Source: Halomonas halophila (GTDB lineage Bacteria; Pseudomonadota; Gammaproteobacteria; Pseudomonadales; Halomonadaceae). From it: DNA of 11,827 nucleotides. The notes beneath the pieces were generated by a model. The model made no database searches. It was not told the origin of the DNA and was given only the letters and a program-made list of their open reading frames with translations. This document shows, in pieces, positions 1 to 7,781 of the stretch. Within the stretch, counting starts at the first letter, position 1; the number at the start of each line of letters is the position of its first letter. The stretch covers positions 1,965 through 13,791 of the forward strand of contig DJIP01000202.1 in assembly GCA_002433675.1 (NCBI GenBank), read 5' to 3'. The position numbers and the translations under genes were made by a program.

Positions 1-2978
1 CCGATCACCACCGCGTTGTCCAGCGGCAGGCGATCGTAAAGTGCATCGACCTGTAGCTGCCCGGCCTCGGCGTAGCGTCCGAAGTGCGAGGCAATGATGG
101 CCGCCCCGCGCAACTGGGCCTCAGACGCATCGCGGGCCATCACCATCGCCACCCGACTGACATCCGCCGTCGCGGCATCGATGAAGGGCCTCGGCAGGCG
201 GGCCAGCTCGTCGGGGGTCGGCAGCCGCTGCAGGGTCAAGGCCAGCCTGGATTCGGGGGCGATCTCCACCCTGCCGACGGCCTGGTCATCACCGTGGCAC
301 TGCTGGGTCGCCTGCCCCAGCAGGCGAAACTCCAGGCGATTGAAGGGCAGGATCAGGGCCGAAGGGATATCCAGGCGCTGGGTCATGCCGCCGGCGTTGA
401 ACTGGTCAAGGTCGATGGTCTGAAGCGTCTCGCCGTTGAGCAGCACCCCGAGTTGGCTGCCGGCCGGCAGGTCACTGTGTGACAACGACAGCGACAGCGA
501 CGCAGCCACCGCCACCTCATCATCGCGCAGCGAGAATGCAGTGCCCGAAAGCCGGGTGTTCGGGGTCAGGCGCAAGGTCTCGTCAGCGGCCAGCAGCGGG
601 ATCGACAACTCGCGCCGGGTCGGTTGCAACGGCTGGCTGACACTGTCCAGATCCAGCCGGCCGTCCTCGCCGAAACGCAGCGGAGGCAACGTCTCGCCCG
701 GTACCGAGGTGTCACCCGGCACGTCACCAAAACCGCCGGCCTCGTGCGTCACGCCGATCGTCGGCGCCGGGACCTGGGCCCAGACCCGGTGCGAGACCAT
801 CAATACCCCGAGCACGATGGTGGCCACCAGCATCACCGGCGCCAGCCAACCTCGGCTAAAGCGCCCCTGGGTCAGCCCCCGCACAGGGCTACGGAAGTGC
901 AGCCCCTTCTGCTGCCACTGGTGGAAGAACAGTCCCACCACCGAGCGCACCACATGCCACAGTGACGCCAATGGCCGGTCCTGGGGGTGCGGTGCCTCGG
1001 GAATCCAGGCGTCGGCACGCCCCATGACCACCCGCACCAGTTCTCTGCGCTGACGCAGCGGCAACTCATCAAAACGAAAGCGCAGTGAGTCATCGGCACC
1101 GGAAGCATTGACCGAACACACGGGGAACATCAGCCCCCGTCGATTGAAGGTGATCTCCAGGCACTCCACCTCGCTGCCCAGGGCCGAGCGCTTGCCCTCC
1201 ACCAGGGCGCCCCCCATGGACAGGTTGGCGGTCCAGCTCTGCACCGCATGGCCACTGGCCAGGTGCAACACCACCGGAAGACGCGCCTCGACCCGCACCG
1301 AGCGCCGCAGCTGGCGCGTTTCCCGCGCCACCGCGATGGCCGCCAGCAGCACCAGAATGCTGACGGAGGCCCACATCACGTTGAACAGCATGACGCTGGT
1401 CTGGACATCGAACAGATCATTCCAGAAGACCCGCACCAGCCCCCACACCACCGCCGCCACCAACAGGCCAAGCACGAACAGATGGGGACGCACCGCCTCA
1501 CCGTCGAAGTAGCCCTCCTCCAGCAGTCCGCCCTTTTCGGTGACATTGAACTTGCCCCGACGCGGGCTGAGCAGAGTCACCAGGGTCGGCTTGAGCAAGT
1601 GAAAGGCCAGCACGCTTTCGTAGATCTCGCCCCAGAAGGAGTAGCGGAAGCGCCCCACCAGCCGCGAGTTGGTGTAGATCGCGTGAAACAGATGCGGCAA
1701 AGCGTAGACGGCGATCATCTGCGGCGACGAGGCAATGACGTGCAGATCAAACAACAGGTAGGCCAGGGGTGCGGTCAGGAACACCAGGCGAGGCATGGCG
1801 AACTGGAAATGCAGCATGGCGTTGAGGTAGCAAAGCCGCTGCGGCAGGCGCAGACCACGCCCCCACAGCGGATTGTCCAGCCGGAAGATCTGGGTCATGC
1901 CCCTGGCCCAGCGGGCCCGCTGGCCGATGTGCAGAGACAGCCGCTCGGTGGCCAGGCCAGCGGCCAGGCGCACCCCCAGGAAGGCCGTGTTCCAGCCACG
2001 CCGCTGCAGCTTGAGGGCGGTATGGGCATCCTCGGTCACGGTTTCCACCGCGAAGCCGCCGATCTCTTCCAGCGCGCTACGCCGCATCAGTGCACAGGAA
2101 CCGCAGAAGAAGGCCGCATTCCAGTAGTCATTGCCCTTCTGCACCGGCCCATAGAACAGCTCCCCTTCGTTGGGGATGTCCGCCCCGGCGACGAGATTGC
2201 GCTCGAACGGATCCGGGGAATAGAAGTGGTGAGGCGTCTGTAGCAGTGCCAACCGCTCGTCGGCGACAAACTCCCCCACCGTGGCCTGCAGAAAGGCCCG
2301 GGTCGCCACATGGTCGCAGTCGAATACGCAGATCAGCTCGCCGTCAGTCAGCCCCATGGCGTGATTGAGGTTACCCGCCTTGGCGTGACTGTTGTCTTCC
2401 CGGGTGATGTAGCCAACGCCCACCGCCGCGGCGAAGGCGCCGAACTCGGGTCGCTTGCCATCGTCCAGCACATAGATACGCATGCGATCCGCCGGGTAAT
2501 CGATGTTCTGGGCGGCCAGCACCGTGTCCCGCACCACCTCGAGACTCTCGTTATAGGTGGGGATGTAGATGTCCACCGTCGGCCAGCGCGTCGCATCCGG
2601 CGGCATCGGCCGGATCGCCCGCTCCAGCGGCCAGGCGATCTGGAAGTACCCCAGCACCAGGATCACCCAGGCGTAGCACTCGGCGGCCAGCAGACCGTAG
2701 CCGAACACCGCCTCGACCTGGGTATCGAACACCAGCGTCTCGCTCAGACGCCAATACAGGTAGCGGGTAGAGACCAGCACCGACAGCAGCATCATCGCCT
2801 GGCGTACCCAGCCACCACGAAGGCGAGCCAGCACCAGCAACGCCAGCATGCCGACACCGGCGAACACCAGCTGGCGCTCCAGGGTCAACGGCGTGGTGAC
2901 AAGCAGAGCAGCCAGGGGCGCCCCCAGGATCAGCGCCAGCAGACGCGCGCCCAGTGACGCAGAGGAAGAGACGTTCAT
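1..2978 (-). CDS. bcsA: Fused cellulose synthase BcsA-BcsB (AcsAB-like), 3' end outside window
   Basis: Polymerises UDP-glucose into cellulose at the inner membrane and passes the chain to the periplasmic subunit. The frame is open for 992 codons and leaves the window without a stop. Residues 1-715 are BcsA: N-terminal membrane segments, RYLYWRLSETL near 79-89, IPTYNES (139-145), VLDDG (170-174), DCDH (220-223), TED (315-317), QRARW (353-357), further membrane segments, then a PilZ domain with RRSVR (558-562) and NLSMGG (585-590), so c-di-GMP binding is expected. Where BcsA normally ends, the frame runs on through a hydrophobic segment (about 712-728) into BcsB: about 260 residues of its N-terminal periplasmic part, ending in LPLDNAVVIG. 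About 500 more BcsB residues should lie beyond the edge (inference from family length). I checked this frame codon by codon from 1200 to 1 and found no stop. The ATG at 2978 is 7 bases after the bcsQ stop; an AGGA overlaps that TAG. Met716 and Met727 lack a ribosome site, so separate BcsB initiation is unlikely. Confidence 0.93.
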   Translation of the reverse strand, partial: MNVSSSASLGARLLALILGAPLAALLVTTPLTLERQLVFAGVGMLALLVLARLRGGWVRQAMMLLSVLVSTRYLYWRLSETLVFDTQVEAVFGYGLLAAECYAWVILVLGYFQIAWPLERAIRPMPPDATRWPTVDIYIPTYNESLEVVRDTVLAAQNIDYPADRMRIYVLDDGKRPEFGAFAAAVGVGYITREDNSHAKAGNLNHAMGLTDGELICVFDCDHVATRAFLQATVGEFVADERLALLQTPHHFYSPDPFERNLVAGADIPNEGELFYGPVQKGNDYWNAAFFCGSCALMRRSALEEIGGFAVETVTEDAHTALKLQRRGWNTAFLGVRLAAGLATERLSLHIGQRARWARGMTQIFRLDNPLWGRGLRLPQRLCYLNAMLHFQFAMPRLVFLTAPLAYLLFDLHVIASSPQMIAVYALPHLFHAIYTNSRLVGRFRYSFWGEIYESVLAFHLLKPTLVTLLSPRRGKFNVTEKGGLLEEGYFDGEAVRPHLFVLGLLVAAVVWGLVRVFWNDLFDVQTSVMLFNVMWASVSILVLLAAIAVARETRQLRRSVRVEARLPVVLHLASGHAVQSWTANLSMGGALVEGKRSALGSEVECLEITFNRRGLMFPVCSVNASGADDSLRFRFDELPLRQRRELVRVVMGRADAWIPEAPHPQDRPLASLWHVVRSVVGLFFHQWQQKGLHFRSPVRGLTQGRFSRGWLAPVMLVATIVLGVLMVSHRVWAQVPAPTIGVTHEAGGFGDVPGDTSVPGETLPPLRFGEDGRLDLDSVSQPLQPTRRELSIPLLAADETLRLTPNTRLSGTAFSLRDDEVAVAASLSLSLSHSDLPAGSQLGVLLNGETLQTIDLDQFNAGGMTQRLDIPSALILPFNRLEFRLLGQATQQCHGDDQAVGRVEIAPESRLALTLQRLPTPDELARLPRPFIDAATADVSRVAMVMARDASEAQLRGAAIIASHFGRYAEAGQLQVDALYDRLPLDNAVVI

Positions 2979-2985
2979 GGGCATC

Positions 2986-3762
2986 CTATAGCGCCGGGGC
3001 GACCACCCCATGGGACTGGAGTGAGGGGAGCAGACGACTGACGCTGCGGGCCAGGGTGTCGATATCGTGGGCCGCCGCCGAGGCTGGCGCGTAGTCGAAG
3101 ATCGACTGCTCACAGGCCAGCGCGTCGGGAATCGCCTCGTCACGATGCACGTTGCCGAGCAACGGACTGCCCAGACGATCCTGCAGGAAGTCGGCCACGT
3201 CGCTGGAAAGCCTGCGGCGTCGATCCACCTGATTGATGATGTAGTAGGGCCTGACACCAGGCCCCATGAAGTCGCCGCCTTCGATACGCGGCAACACCGA
3301 CAGCGAGGCACTGTCGGCCAGCAGCACCGCCACCTGGATGGCATCGGCAGCACCCATGGCGGTTAGGCTCGGCGACGGCCCAGGCGGTAGATCCGCCAGC
3401 ACCACACAGCGTGGCTCGTTCAGCAGAGGCCCCAGACGCTGGGCCACCGCTTCGGGGTGCGCGCTGAGCCAGGACTCGAACGCCAGGCGCTGGGCGTCGC
3501 TGACCTCGCCATAGGGCAACAGCTCGATACCGCTGGCACTGGGCACCAGCAGGCGTCGCCAGTCATCGATCTCCACGGCCTGGGCGACAAAACCTCGCCC
3601 CTCGCCGAATCCCAGCCCGAAGTGCAATCGCAGAGCGTTCTGCACGTCGAAGTCGATGACCACCACCCGGTGCCCGAGGCGCTTGAGGGCGTGAGCCAGA
3701 TTGGCGGTCAGCGTTGTCTTGCCGACGCCGCCCTTGGGCGACGACAGGGAAACCAGATTCAT
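2986..3762 (-). CDS. bcsQ: Cellulose biosynthesis protein BcsQ (MinD/ParA-type ATPase)
   Basis: A 258-residue SIMIBI-class ATPase of the cellulose secretion system; in enterobacteria BcsQ is needed for cellulose export and localises the Bcs complex with BcsR. Visible motifs are a deviant Walker A KGGVGKTT (10-17), VIDFDVQN with the acidic pair D37/D39, a Walker B-like VLADLPPG (121-128), and a C-terminal HRDEAIPDALA (206-216) closely resembling the HRDEAMAECLA stretch I recall from E. coli BcsQ. Unlike the E. coli protein as I remember it (GGVGTTT), this one keeps both the signature lysine K10 and the P-loop lysine K15, so it looks fully competent for hydrolysis. The ATG overlaps the upstream stop by four bases (ATGA) and has no clear ribosome site of its own, which suggests translational coupling. 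Generic ParA/MinD is the alternative, but the neighbours and C-terminal motif favour BcsQ. Confidence 0.93.
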   Translation of the reverse strand: MNLVSLSSPKGGVGKTTLTANLAHALKRLGHRVVVIDFDVQNALRLHFGLGFGEGRGFVAQAVEIDDWRRLLVPSASGIELLPYGEVSDAQRLAFESWLSAHPEAVAQRLGPLLNEPRCVVLADLPPGPSPSLTAMGAADAIQVAVLLADSASLSVLPRIEGGDFMGPGVRPYYIINQVDRRRRLSSDVADFLQDRLGSPLLGNVHRDEAIPDALACEQSIFDYAPASAAAHDIDTLARSVSRLLPSLQSHGVVAPAL

Positions 3763-4301
3763 TGAGAGATTCGTTTGAGCAGAGGTTTCAGCGGCGTTTC
3801 CTTGCCGGTAGCGGCCTCGGACGACGCCTTGTCCGAGGCACTGCGAAACAGATGGCCAAAGCGCCCGGCAGGCGGCACACGTGCCTCCCCCGGAGGCGAG
3901 GCCTCGCCCACGCTCAAGGCGTTGGTGGCAGGCGCCTGGTGCTCGACCCGCCGCCCAGCGGGTGGTTCGCTACGCTCAGCGACGGCCGAGGGGGCGGGCC
4001 GGGCGGCAGGACCACAGGCAGGCTCAGGTGCCGGGGCTGCGGGAAGCTTTTCCAGCGTCGCCCAGGCCTTCCCCTTGCGCGCAGGGGCCACCTCGGCTGC
4101 CGTTTGCAAGGGCTCTAGGCGAGCACCTGGCTCGGCGCGTGACGGCCTGTCACCAGGATCGACGTCGTGGCCCGAGAGCTGGCCAAGCAGCCCCCAGCGT
4201 GGCTGCCCCGCCTCCTCATTGGTGCGACCAAACGCCTGGTAGCCTGCGGTATCGGAACCGGTCTTGCGCAGGAAATCCTGGATATCGTCCGAGGCACTCA
4301 T
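3759..4301 (-). CDS. BcsP/BcsR-like cellulose biosynthesis protein with proline/alanine-rich linker
   Basis: A 180-residue cytoplasmic protein, first gene of the cellulose operon. The N-terminus (SDDIQDFLRKTGSDTAGYQAF, residues 4-24, then QPRWGLLGQL at 33-42) matches the pattern of small BcsR/BcsP proteins: a short acidic helix, a Y-x-x-(I/F) turn, then RW-x-LL. Residues 45-150 are low-complexity, rich in Pro, Ala, Glu and Arg, and probably disordered. A short ordered tail follows, with FGHLFRS and TPLKPLLKRIS at the very end. BcsR of E. coli is only about 60 residues, so the length fits BcsP of hybrid cellulose operons better. The role, by family and position, is to partner BcsQ in regulating the synthase. 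The ATG at 4301 is chosen because GGAG sits 7 bases upstream; an in-frame GTG at 4352 has no ribosome site. The identification rests on recalled motifs and context, not on a search. Confidence 0.72.
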   Translation of the reverse strand: MSASDDIQDFLRKTGSDTAGYQAFGRTNEEAGQPRWGLLGQLSGHDVDPGDRPSRAEPGARLEPLQTAAEVAPARKGKAWATLEKLPAAPAPEPACGPAARPAPSAVAERSEPPAGRRVEHQAPATNALSVGEASPPGEARVPPAGRFGHLFRSASDKASSEAATGKETPLKPLLKRISQ

Positions 4302-4680
4302 CTTCCGTCTCCAACGAGCCAAGGCACGCATCTCCCATGCCTGGTCCGTCACGGCACCGGCAAGAGAGAATGCGGGAAAGACGCTTCAACCAAAGAAGCA
4401 CATGTCGACCAAAGAGGCATATTACTACCACTTTTGTGCCGCTACCGCAGCAAGCGATCTCTCAACGCGCCTTGCGACAATTGCCTGATTCCTCGTCACT
4501 TCTCAAGCATAGCCACGCCAGAGCCTACCTTCAGGCGGGCCAACGGCCGCGCCTCCAGCAAGCAAAAACTCAGAAAAATGAGTGAGAAACCTATGGGGCC
4601 AGGACAGCCAGGGATAGCGTACCGCCAAGGGCCACAGCCCTCGGGACACCTGAAGCCACAGAAAGAAAACGCCCTATGTG
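4302..4680. other. Gene-free leader region of the cellulose operon
   Basis: About 380 bases between the cysQ terminator and the BcsP/R-like start carry no convincing gene; the frames that cross it start without ribosome sites or belong to shadows. The centre (about 4370-4500) is richer in A/T than the flanks and holds a pair of imperfect direct repeats (4386-4396 and 4405-4415). On the minus strand a TAATAT lies at about 4416-4421 but has no good -35 box at the right distance. I could not place a confident promoter; transcription of the cellulose operon most likely starts somewhere here. Confidence 0.5.
4386..4415 (-). repeat. Two imperfect 11-bp direct repeats upstream of the cellulose operon
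   Basis: Read on the minus strand, TCTTTGGTCGA and TCTTTGGTTGA occur 19 bases apart, start to start, differing at one position. The period is a little under two helical turns and they lie about 85-115 bases upstream of the first cellulose gene. This is compatible with tandem sites for an activator, but no known regulator motif is recognised. It may be chance. Confidence 0.35.
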
Positions 4681-4717
4681 GCAAAAAAGGCCGATCCGAG
4701 CCACGGCCCGGATCGGC
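4681..4717 (-). terminator. Rho-independent terminator of cysQ
   Basis: On the minus strand a perfect 9-bp stem GCCGATCCG/CGGATCGGC (arms 4709-4717 and 4690-4698) closes a 10-base loop and is followed by CTTTTTTGCC (six T at 4683-4688). It lies 22 bases past the cysQ stop. The other strand has no T-run after the stem, so it acts for cysQ and insulates the cellulose operon from it. Confidence 0.88.
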
Positions 4718-4739
4718 ATAAAATTCTAGATCACAAACA

Positions 4740-5567
4740 CTACTGTGCCAGGGCAGCAACCAATGCCTGCTCCCAGCGCGCGTCGCGCTGGCCACACACG
4801 ACAAAGAACGGATTGAGCAACGACTCACCACGATTGCAGCGCAGCGGCTCAAGGGTCTCTGCGTCCAGCACCTGTCCACCGGCGGCGGTGACCACCGCCT
4901 GGGCAGCGGCGGTGTCCCATTCACAGGTCGGCGCCAGGCGCGGGTAGAGATCGGCCTTTCCCTCCGCCACCAGGCACAGCTTCAGCGAGCTACCCATCGA
5001 AGTGCACTCGGTGGCCGGCAAGCGTGCACAGAAAGCCTCGAAGGCCTCGGCACCGTGGCGGCGGCTACCCACCACCACCCAGGGGGCCTCTGCGGGGTCC
5101 GGCAGTTCACGCGCATGGATCGGCTGGCGCGACTCGCCCTCGGATCGCCAGGCGCCATTGTCCTGATCACCGAACCAGGTCACCCCCAGCACCGGCGCGT
5201 GGACCACCCCCAGCACCGGGACGCCATGCTCGATCAGCGCCACATTGAGGGTGAATTCACCGTTGCGATTGACGAACTCCTTGGTGCCATCCAGCGGGTC
5301 CACCAGCCAATAGCACGACCAGCCGAGACGTGTCTCGGTGGCAATCTCCCCGGATTCCTCGGACAGCACCGGCACCTCCGGCGTCAGTCGTCCCAGCAGC
5401 GCCACCAGGGCGTGGTGGGCGGCCAGATCGGCCTCGGTCAATGGGCTATTGTCGTCCTTGTGCTCGACCTCGAAGTCGCGCTGATAGATCTCGAGCACCA
5501 GTCGACCGGCCTCTTCCACGCCGGCGACCAGGGCATCCTTGTGTTCACTGCTCAGAGAAACGGGCAC
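4740..5567 (-). CDS. cysQ: 3'(2'),5'-bisphosphate nucleotidase CysQ
   Basis: A magnesium-dependent phosphatase of the inositol monophosphatase superfamily that converts 3'-phosphoadenosine 5'-phosphate, the by-product of PAPS use in sulfate assimilation, to AMP. With the start chosen here it is 275 residues, slightly longer than E. coli CysQ (about 246). Metal and substrate motifs are all present: EESG (70-73), DPLDGTKEF (90-98), GSSLK (about 192-196) and EWDTAAAQAV (216-225). The start is the GTG at 5567, because AAGGAG lies 6 bases before it; the frame extends to an ATG at 5663, but that extension is Pro/Gly-rich, lacks a ribosome site and does not look like the family. It stands alone: 164 bases separate it from arsB upstream, and a strong terminator follows. 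No cysteine-biosynthesis neighbours are in view. An inositol monophosphatase is a less likely alternative given the DPLDGTKEF form of the motif. Confidence 0.93.
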   Translation of the reverse strand: MPVSLSSEHKDALVAGVEEAGRLVLEIYQRDFEVEHKDDNSPLTEADLAAHHALVALLGRLTPEVPVLSEESGEIATETRLGWSCYWLVDPLDGTKEFVNRNGEFTLNVALIEHGVPVLGVVHAPVLGVTWFGDQDNGAWRSEGESRQPIHARELPDPAEAPWVVVGSRRHGAEAFEAFCARLPATECTSMGSSLKLCLVAEGKADLYPRLAPTCEWDTAAAQAVVTAAGGQVLDAETLEPLRCNRGESLLNPFFVVCGQRDARWEQALVAALAQ

Positions 5568-5625
5568 GCAAGACTCCTTGATATAAGGCCCGGTCGGGGT
5601 CGACACGACGGGCCGATACAAAGTA

Positions 5626-5648
5626 CCGGGAAGGCCAGGCCTCCCCGG
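5626..5648. repeat. Imperfect palindrome between arsB and cysQ
   Basis: CCGGGAAGGCC and GGCCTCCCCGG flank a single A, with one mismatched pair. On the minus strand it could fold as a hairpin about 85 bases after the arsB stop, followed by only a weak T-rich stretch (TACTTTGTAT). It may be a poor arsB terminator or a regulatory palindrome for cysQ; the sequence does not decide. Confidence 0.4.
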
Positions 5649-5731
5649 GAATCGATGGTGCAAAGCTTAGCGTGAGTGGCGTATTGAGCGCAGGGCTGCA
5701 AGCGGATCGGCACGGGTCCGACGCCGCACCC

Positions 5732-7039
5732 TCAGGACGATACCAGCGGTAGCCACAGCCATAGCGCCAGCAGCGCGGCCAGCAGCACCGGCGGGGTCAG
5801 CTTGAGCCCGACCTTCATGTACTGGCCCCAGCTGATGTGGGTGCCCTTTTCCGCCAGCACGTGCAACCACAGCAGGGTGGCCAGGCTACCGATGGGGGTG
5901 AACTTGGGCCCCAGGTCGTTGCCGATGACGTTGGCGTAGATCATCAGCTCCCGGGTCAGGTCGCCGACCTGGGCCTGGTCGATGGCGAGTGCCCCCACCA
6001 GGGTGGAGGGCATGTTGTTCATGATAGAGGCCAGCAGCGCCGAGGCCACACCGGTACCCAGCGTCGCCACCAGGGTGCCCTGCTGGCCCAGCCAGGTCAG
6101 CAGGGCACTGGCGTCTTCGGTCAGCCAGGCGTTGCCGAGCCCGTAGACCACCAGATACATGCCTACCGAGAACAGCACGATCTGCCAGGGCGCGCCCTTG
6201 AACACCCGCGACAGCGAGATCACCGTGCTGCCCCCGGCCTGGTGCCAGCGACCGGCCAGAGCGACCAGCACCAGCGCCGCGCTGCCGGTCACCAGCGCCA
6301 CCGGCACGCCCAGCGGCGCGGTGACGAAGAACGCCACCAGCAACGTCGCCAGCACCGGGAAGGCGGCGCGGAACACCAGCGGGTCGCGGATGGCGTGGCT
6401 CGGCGCCTCGAGGCGTTCGACGTCGTACTGCTCCGGTATATCGCTGCGAAACATCCAGGTCAGCACCAAGAGGGTCGCCGCCAGCGAGACCAGGTCCACC
6501 GGCACCATCACCATGGCGTAGTGGTTGAACGAGATATCGAAGAAGTTCGCGCTGACGATATTGACCAGGTTGGAGATGATCAGCGGCAGACTGGTGGAGT
6601 CGGCGACGAAGCCGGTGGCGATGATGAAGGCCAGCGACGACTGAGGCGAGAACTTCAGGCGCAGCAGAATCGCCATGACGATGGGGGTCAGCAGCAGCGC
6701 GGCCCCGTCATTGGCGAAGAAGGCCGCGATCACCGCCCCCAGCAGCACGATCAGCGGAAACAGGCGGCGTCCGTTGCCACCGCCCCAGCGCGCCACGTGC
6801 AGCGCCGCCCAGGAGAAGAACCCGGCCTCGTCGAGGATCAAGGAGATCAGGATCAGGGCGACGAAGGTGAAGGTCGCGTCCCACACGATGTCCCACACCA
6901 CCAGCACATCGGGCAATTGCACCACCCCGACGGCCAGGGCCACCGCAGCGCCCCCGAGGGCGCTGGTACCGATACCGAGGCCCTTTGGCTGCCAGATCAC
7001 CAGCACCAGGGTCACGACGAAGATGGCGAATGCCAGCAT
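5732..7039 (-). CDS. arsB: Arsenite efflux pump ArsB
   Basis: An inner-membrane antiporter that expels arsenite (and antimonite), usually driven by the proton gradient, or by ATP when ArsA is present; no arsA is seen here. At 435 residues it matches the family length (E. coli about 429), and the hydrophobicity pattern fits about a dozen membrane helices. Conserved stretches are [15 protein letters not shown] (107-121), [11 protein letters not shown] (about 339-349) and [20 protein letters not shown] (373-392). The protein contains no cysteine at all, which is acceptable because cysteine is not required for ArsB transport. It is the last gene of the ars operon, 13 bases after the arsH stop, with GGGAG about 6 bases before the ATG. 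The Acr3-type arsenite carrier is excluded by sequence; a generic Na+/H+ antiporter of the NhaD/ArsB superfamily is unlikely in this operon. Confidence 0.96.
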   Translation of the reverse strand: MLAFAIFVVTLVLVIWQPKGLGIGTSALGGAAVALAVGVVQLPDVLVVWDIVWDATFTFVALILISLILDEAGFFSWAALHVARWGGGNGRRLFPLIVLLGAVIAAFFANDGAALLLTPIVMAILLRLKFSPQSSLAFIIATGFVADSTSLPLIISNLVNIVSANFFDISFNHYAMVMVPVDLVSLAATLLVLTWMFRSDIPEQYDVERLEAPSHAIRDPLVFRAAFPVLATLLVAFFVTAPLGVPVALVTGSAALVLVALAGRWHQAGGSTVISLSRVFKGAPWQIVLFSVGMYLVVYGLGNAWLTEDASALLTWLGQQGTLVATLGTGVASALLASIMNNMPSTLVGALAIDQAQVGDLTRELMIYANVIGNDLGPKFTPIGSLATLLWLHVLAEKGTHISWGQYMKVGLKLTPPVLLAALLALWLWLPLVSS

Positions 7040-7052
7040 GGAAAACTCCCTG

Positions 7053-7781
7053 TCAGAGACTGTCCTGATTGACCCGCGAAGACACCTGCTCGGCGCTTTC
7101 GACCCGCTCGGAGTAACGCTGGGTCAGGTAACCGTCACGGCCACGGTTGAGCCAGGTGAACTTCATCAGCTCCTCGCACACGTCGACCACGCGCAGATAC
7201 AGCGGGGACAAGCGCATCCGCCCCGCCTCGTTGAACTCGTTGAAGGCCTTGGGCACCGACGATTGATTGGGGATGGTCAGCATGCGCATCCAGCGTCCCA
7301 GCTGGCGCATCTGGTTCACCGTATTGAAGCTCTGGCTGCCACCACACACCTGCATCAGCGCCAGGGTCTTGCCCTGGGTCGGGCGAACCCCGCCGAGCGA
7401 CAGCGGAATCCAGTCGATCTGGGCCTTCATCACCGCCGTCATCGCACCGTGGCGCTCGGGACTGACCCACAGCATGCCCTCGGCCCAGCTCGCCAGATCG
7501 CGCAGCTCGGCGACCTTGGGGTGGTCGGCCTCGGCGCCATCGGGCAGCGGCAGCCCCTGGGGCGAGAAGGTACGCACCTCGGCGCCGAAGGCCGCGAGCA
7601 AGCGCCCGGCCTCCTCGGCCAGCAGCCGCGAGTAGGAACGTTCGCGCAGCGAGCCGTACAGCACCAGGATGCGAGGCGCATGGCGTGGCGCGCTGGGCGA
7701 GGCCAGCTCGTCCACGGCGATGGGCCGCCACAGCTCCGGGTCGATGTTGGGCAGGTCCTTGAGCAGGGTATCGGGGGTCAT
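7053..7781 (-). CDS. arsH: NADPH-dependent FMN reductase-type arsenic resistance protein ArsH
   Basis: A cytosolic flavodoxin-like flavoprotein; characterised ArsH enzymes oxidise trivalent organoarsenicals with NADPH and FMN and also reduce quinones or metals. The 242 residues show the FMN phosphate loop [14 protein letters not shown] (41-54), the diagnostic [20 protein letters not shown] (107-126) and [16 protein letters not shown] (144-159). The ATG at 7781 is chosen because it overlaps the arsC stop by four bases (ATGA), giving translational coupling, with GGAGG about 10 bases upstream inside arsC. The frame runs on to a start at 7895, but that extension is antiparallel-style Arg/Gly-rich sequence overlapping arsC and is not family-like. 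The substrate specificity (methyl- or aromatic arsenicals) cannot be told from sequence. Confidence 0.95.
   Translation of the reverse strand: MTPDTLLKDLPNIDPELWRPIAVDELASPSAPRHAPRILVLYGSLRERSYSRLLAEEAGRLLAAFGAEVRTFSPQGLPLPDGAEADHPKVAELRDLASWAEGMLWVSPERHGAMTAVMKAQIDWIPLSLGGVRPTQGKTLALMQVCGGSQSFNTVNQMRQLGRWMRMLTIPNQSSVPKAFNEFNEAGRMRLSPLYLRVVDVCEELMKFTWLNRGRDGYLTQRYSERVESAEQVSSRVNQDSL

Noticed and set aside
1248..2243. A 331-codon plus-strand frame opposite bcsA
   Set aside because: Antisense to the catalytic domain of cellulose synthase; composition is of shadow type and no family is recognisable.
4506..4520. Possible sigma-54 promoter upstream of the cellulose operon (TGGCGTG followed by TGCT on the minus strand)
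   Set aside because: The GG-to-GC spacing is one base short of the strict sigma-54 requirement and the second element lacks the TTGC form.
4167..4721. Plus-strand frame crossing the gene-free leader region
   Set aside because: Starts inside the BcsP/R-like gene, runs through the cysQ terminator, has no ribosome site, and its product is of no recognisable kind.
5568..5663. N-terminal extension of cysQ to an upstream ATG
   Set aside because: No ribosome site there, non-family Pro/Gly-rich sequence, while GTG at 5567 has an ideal AAGGAG.
5837..7072. A 411-codon plus-strand frame opposite arsB
   Set aside because: Extremely rich in Gln, His, Arg and Gly, the usual shadow of a hydrophobic membrane protein gene; no motif and no ribosome site.
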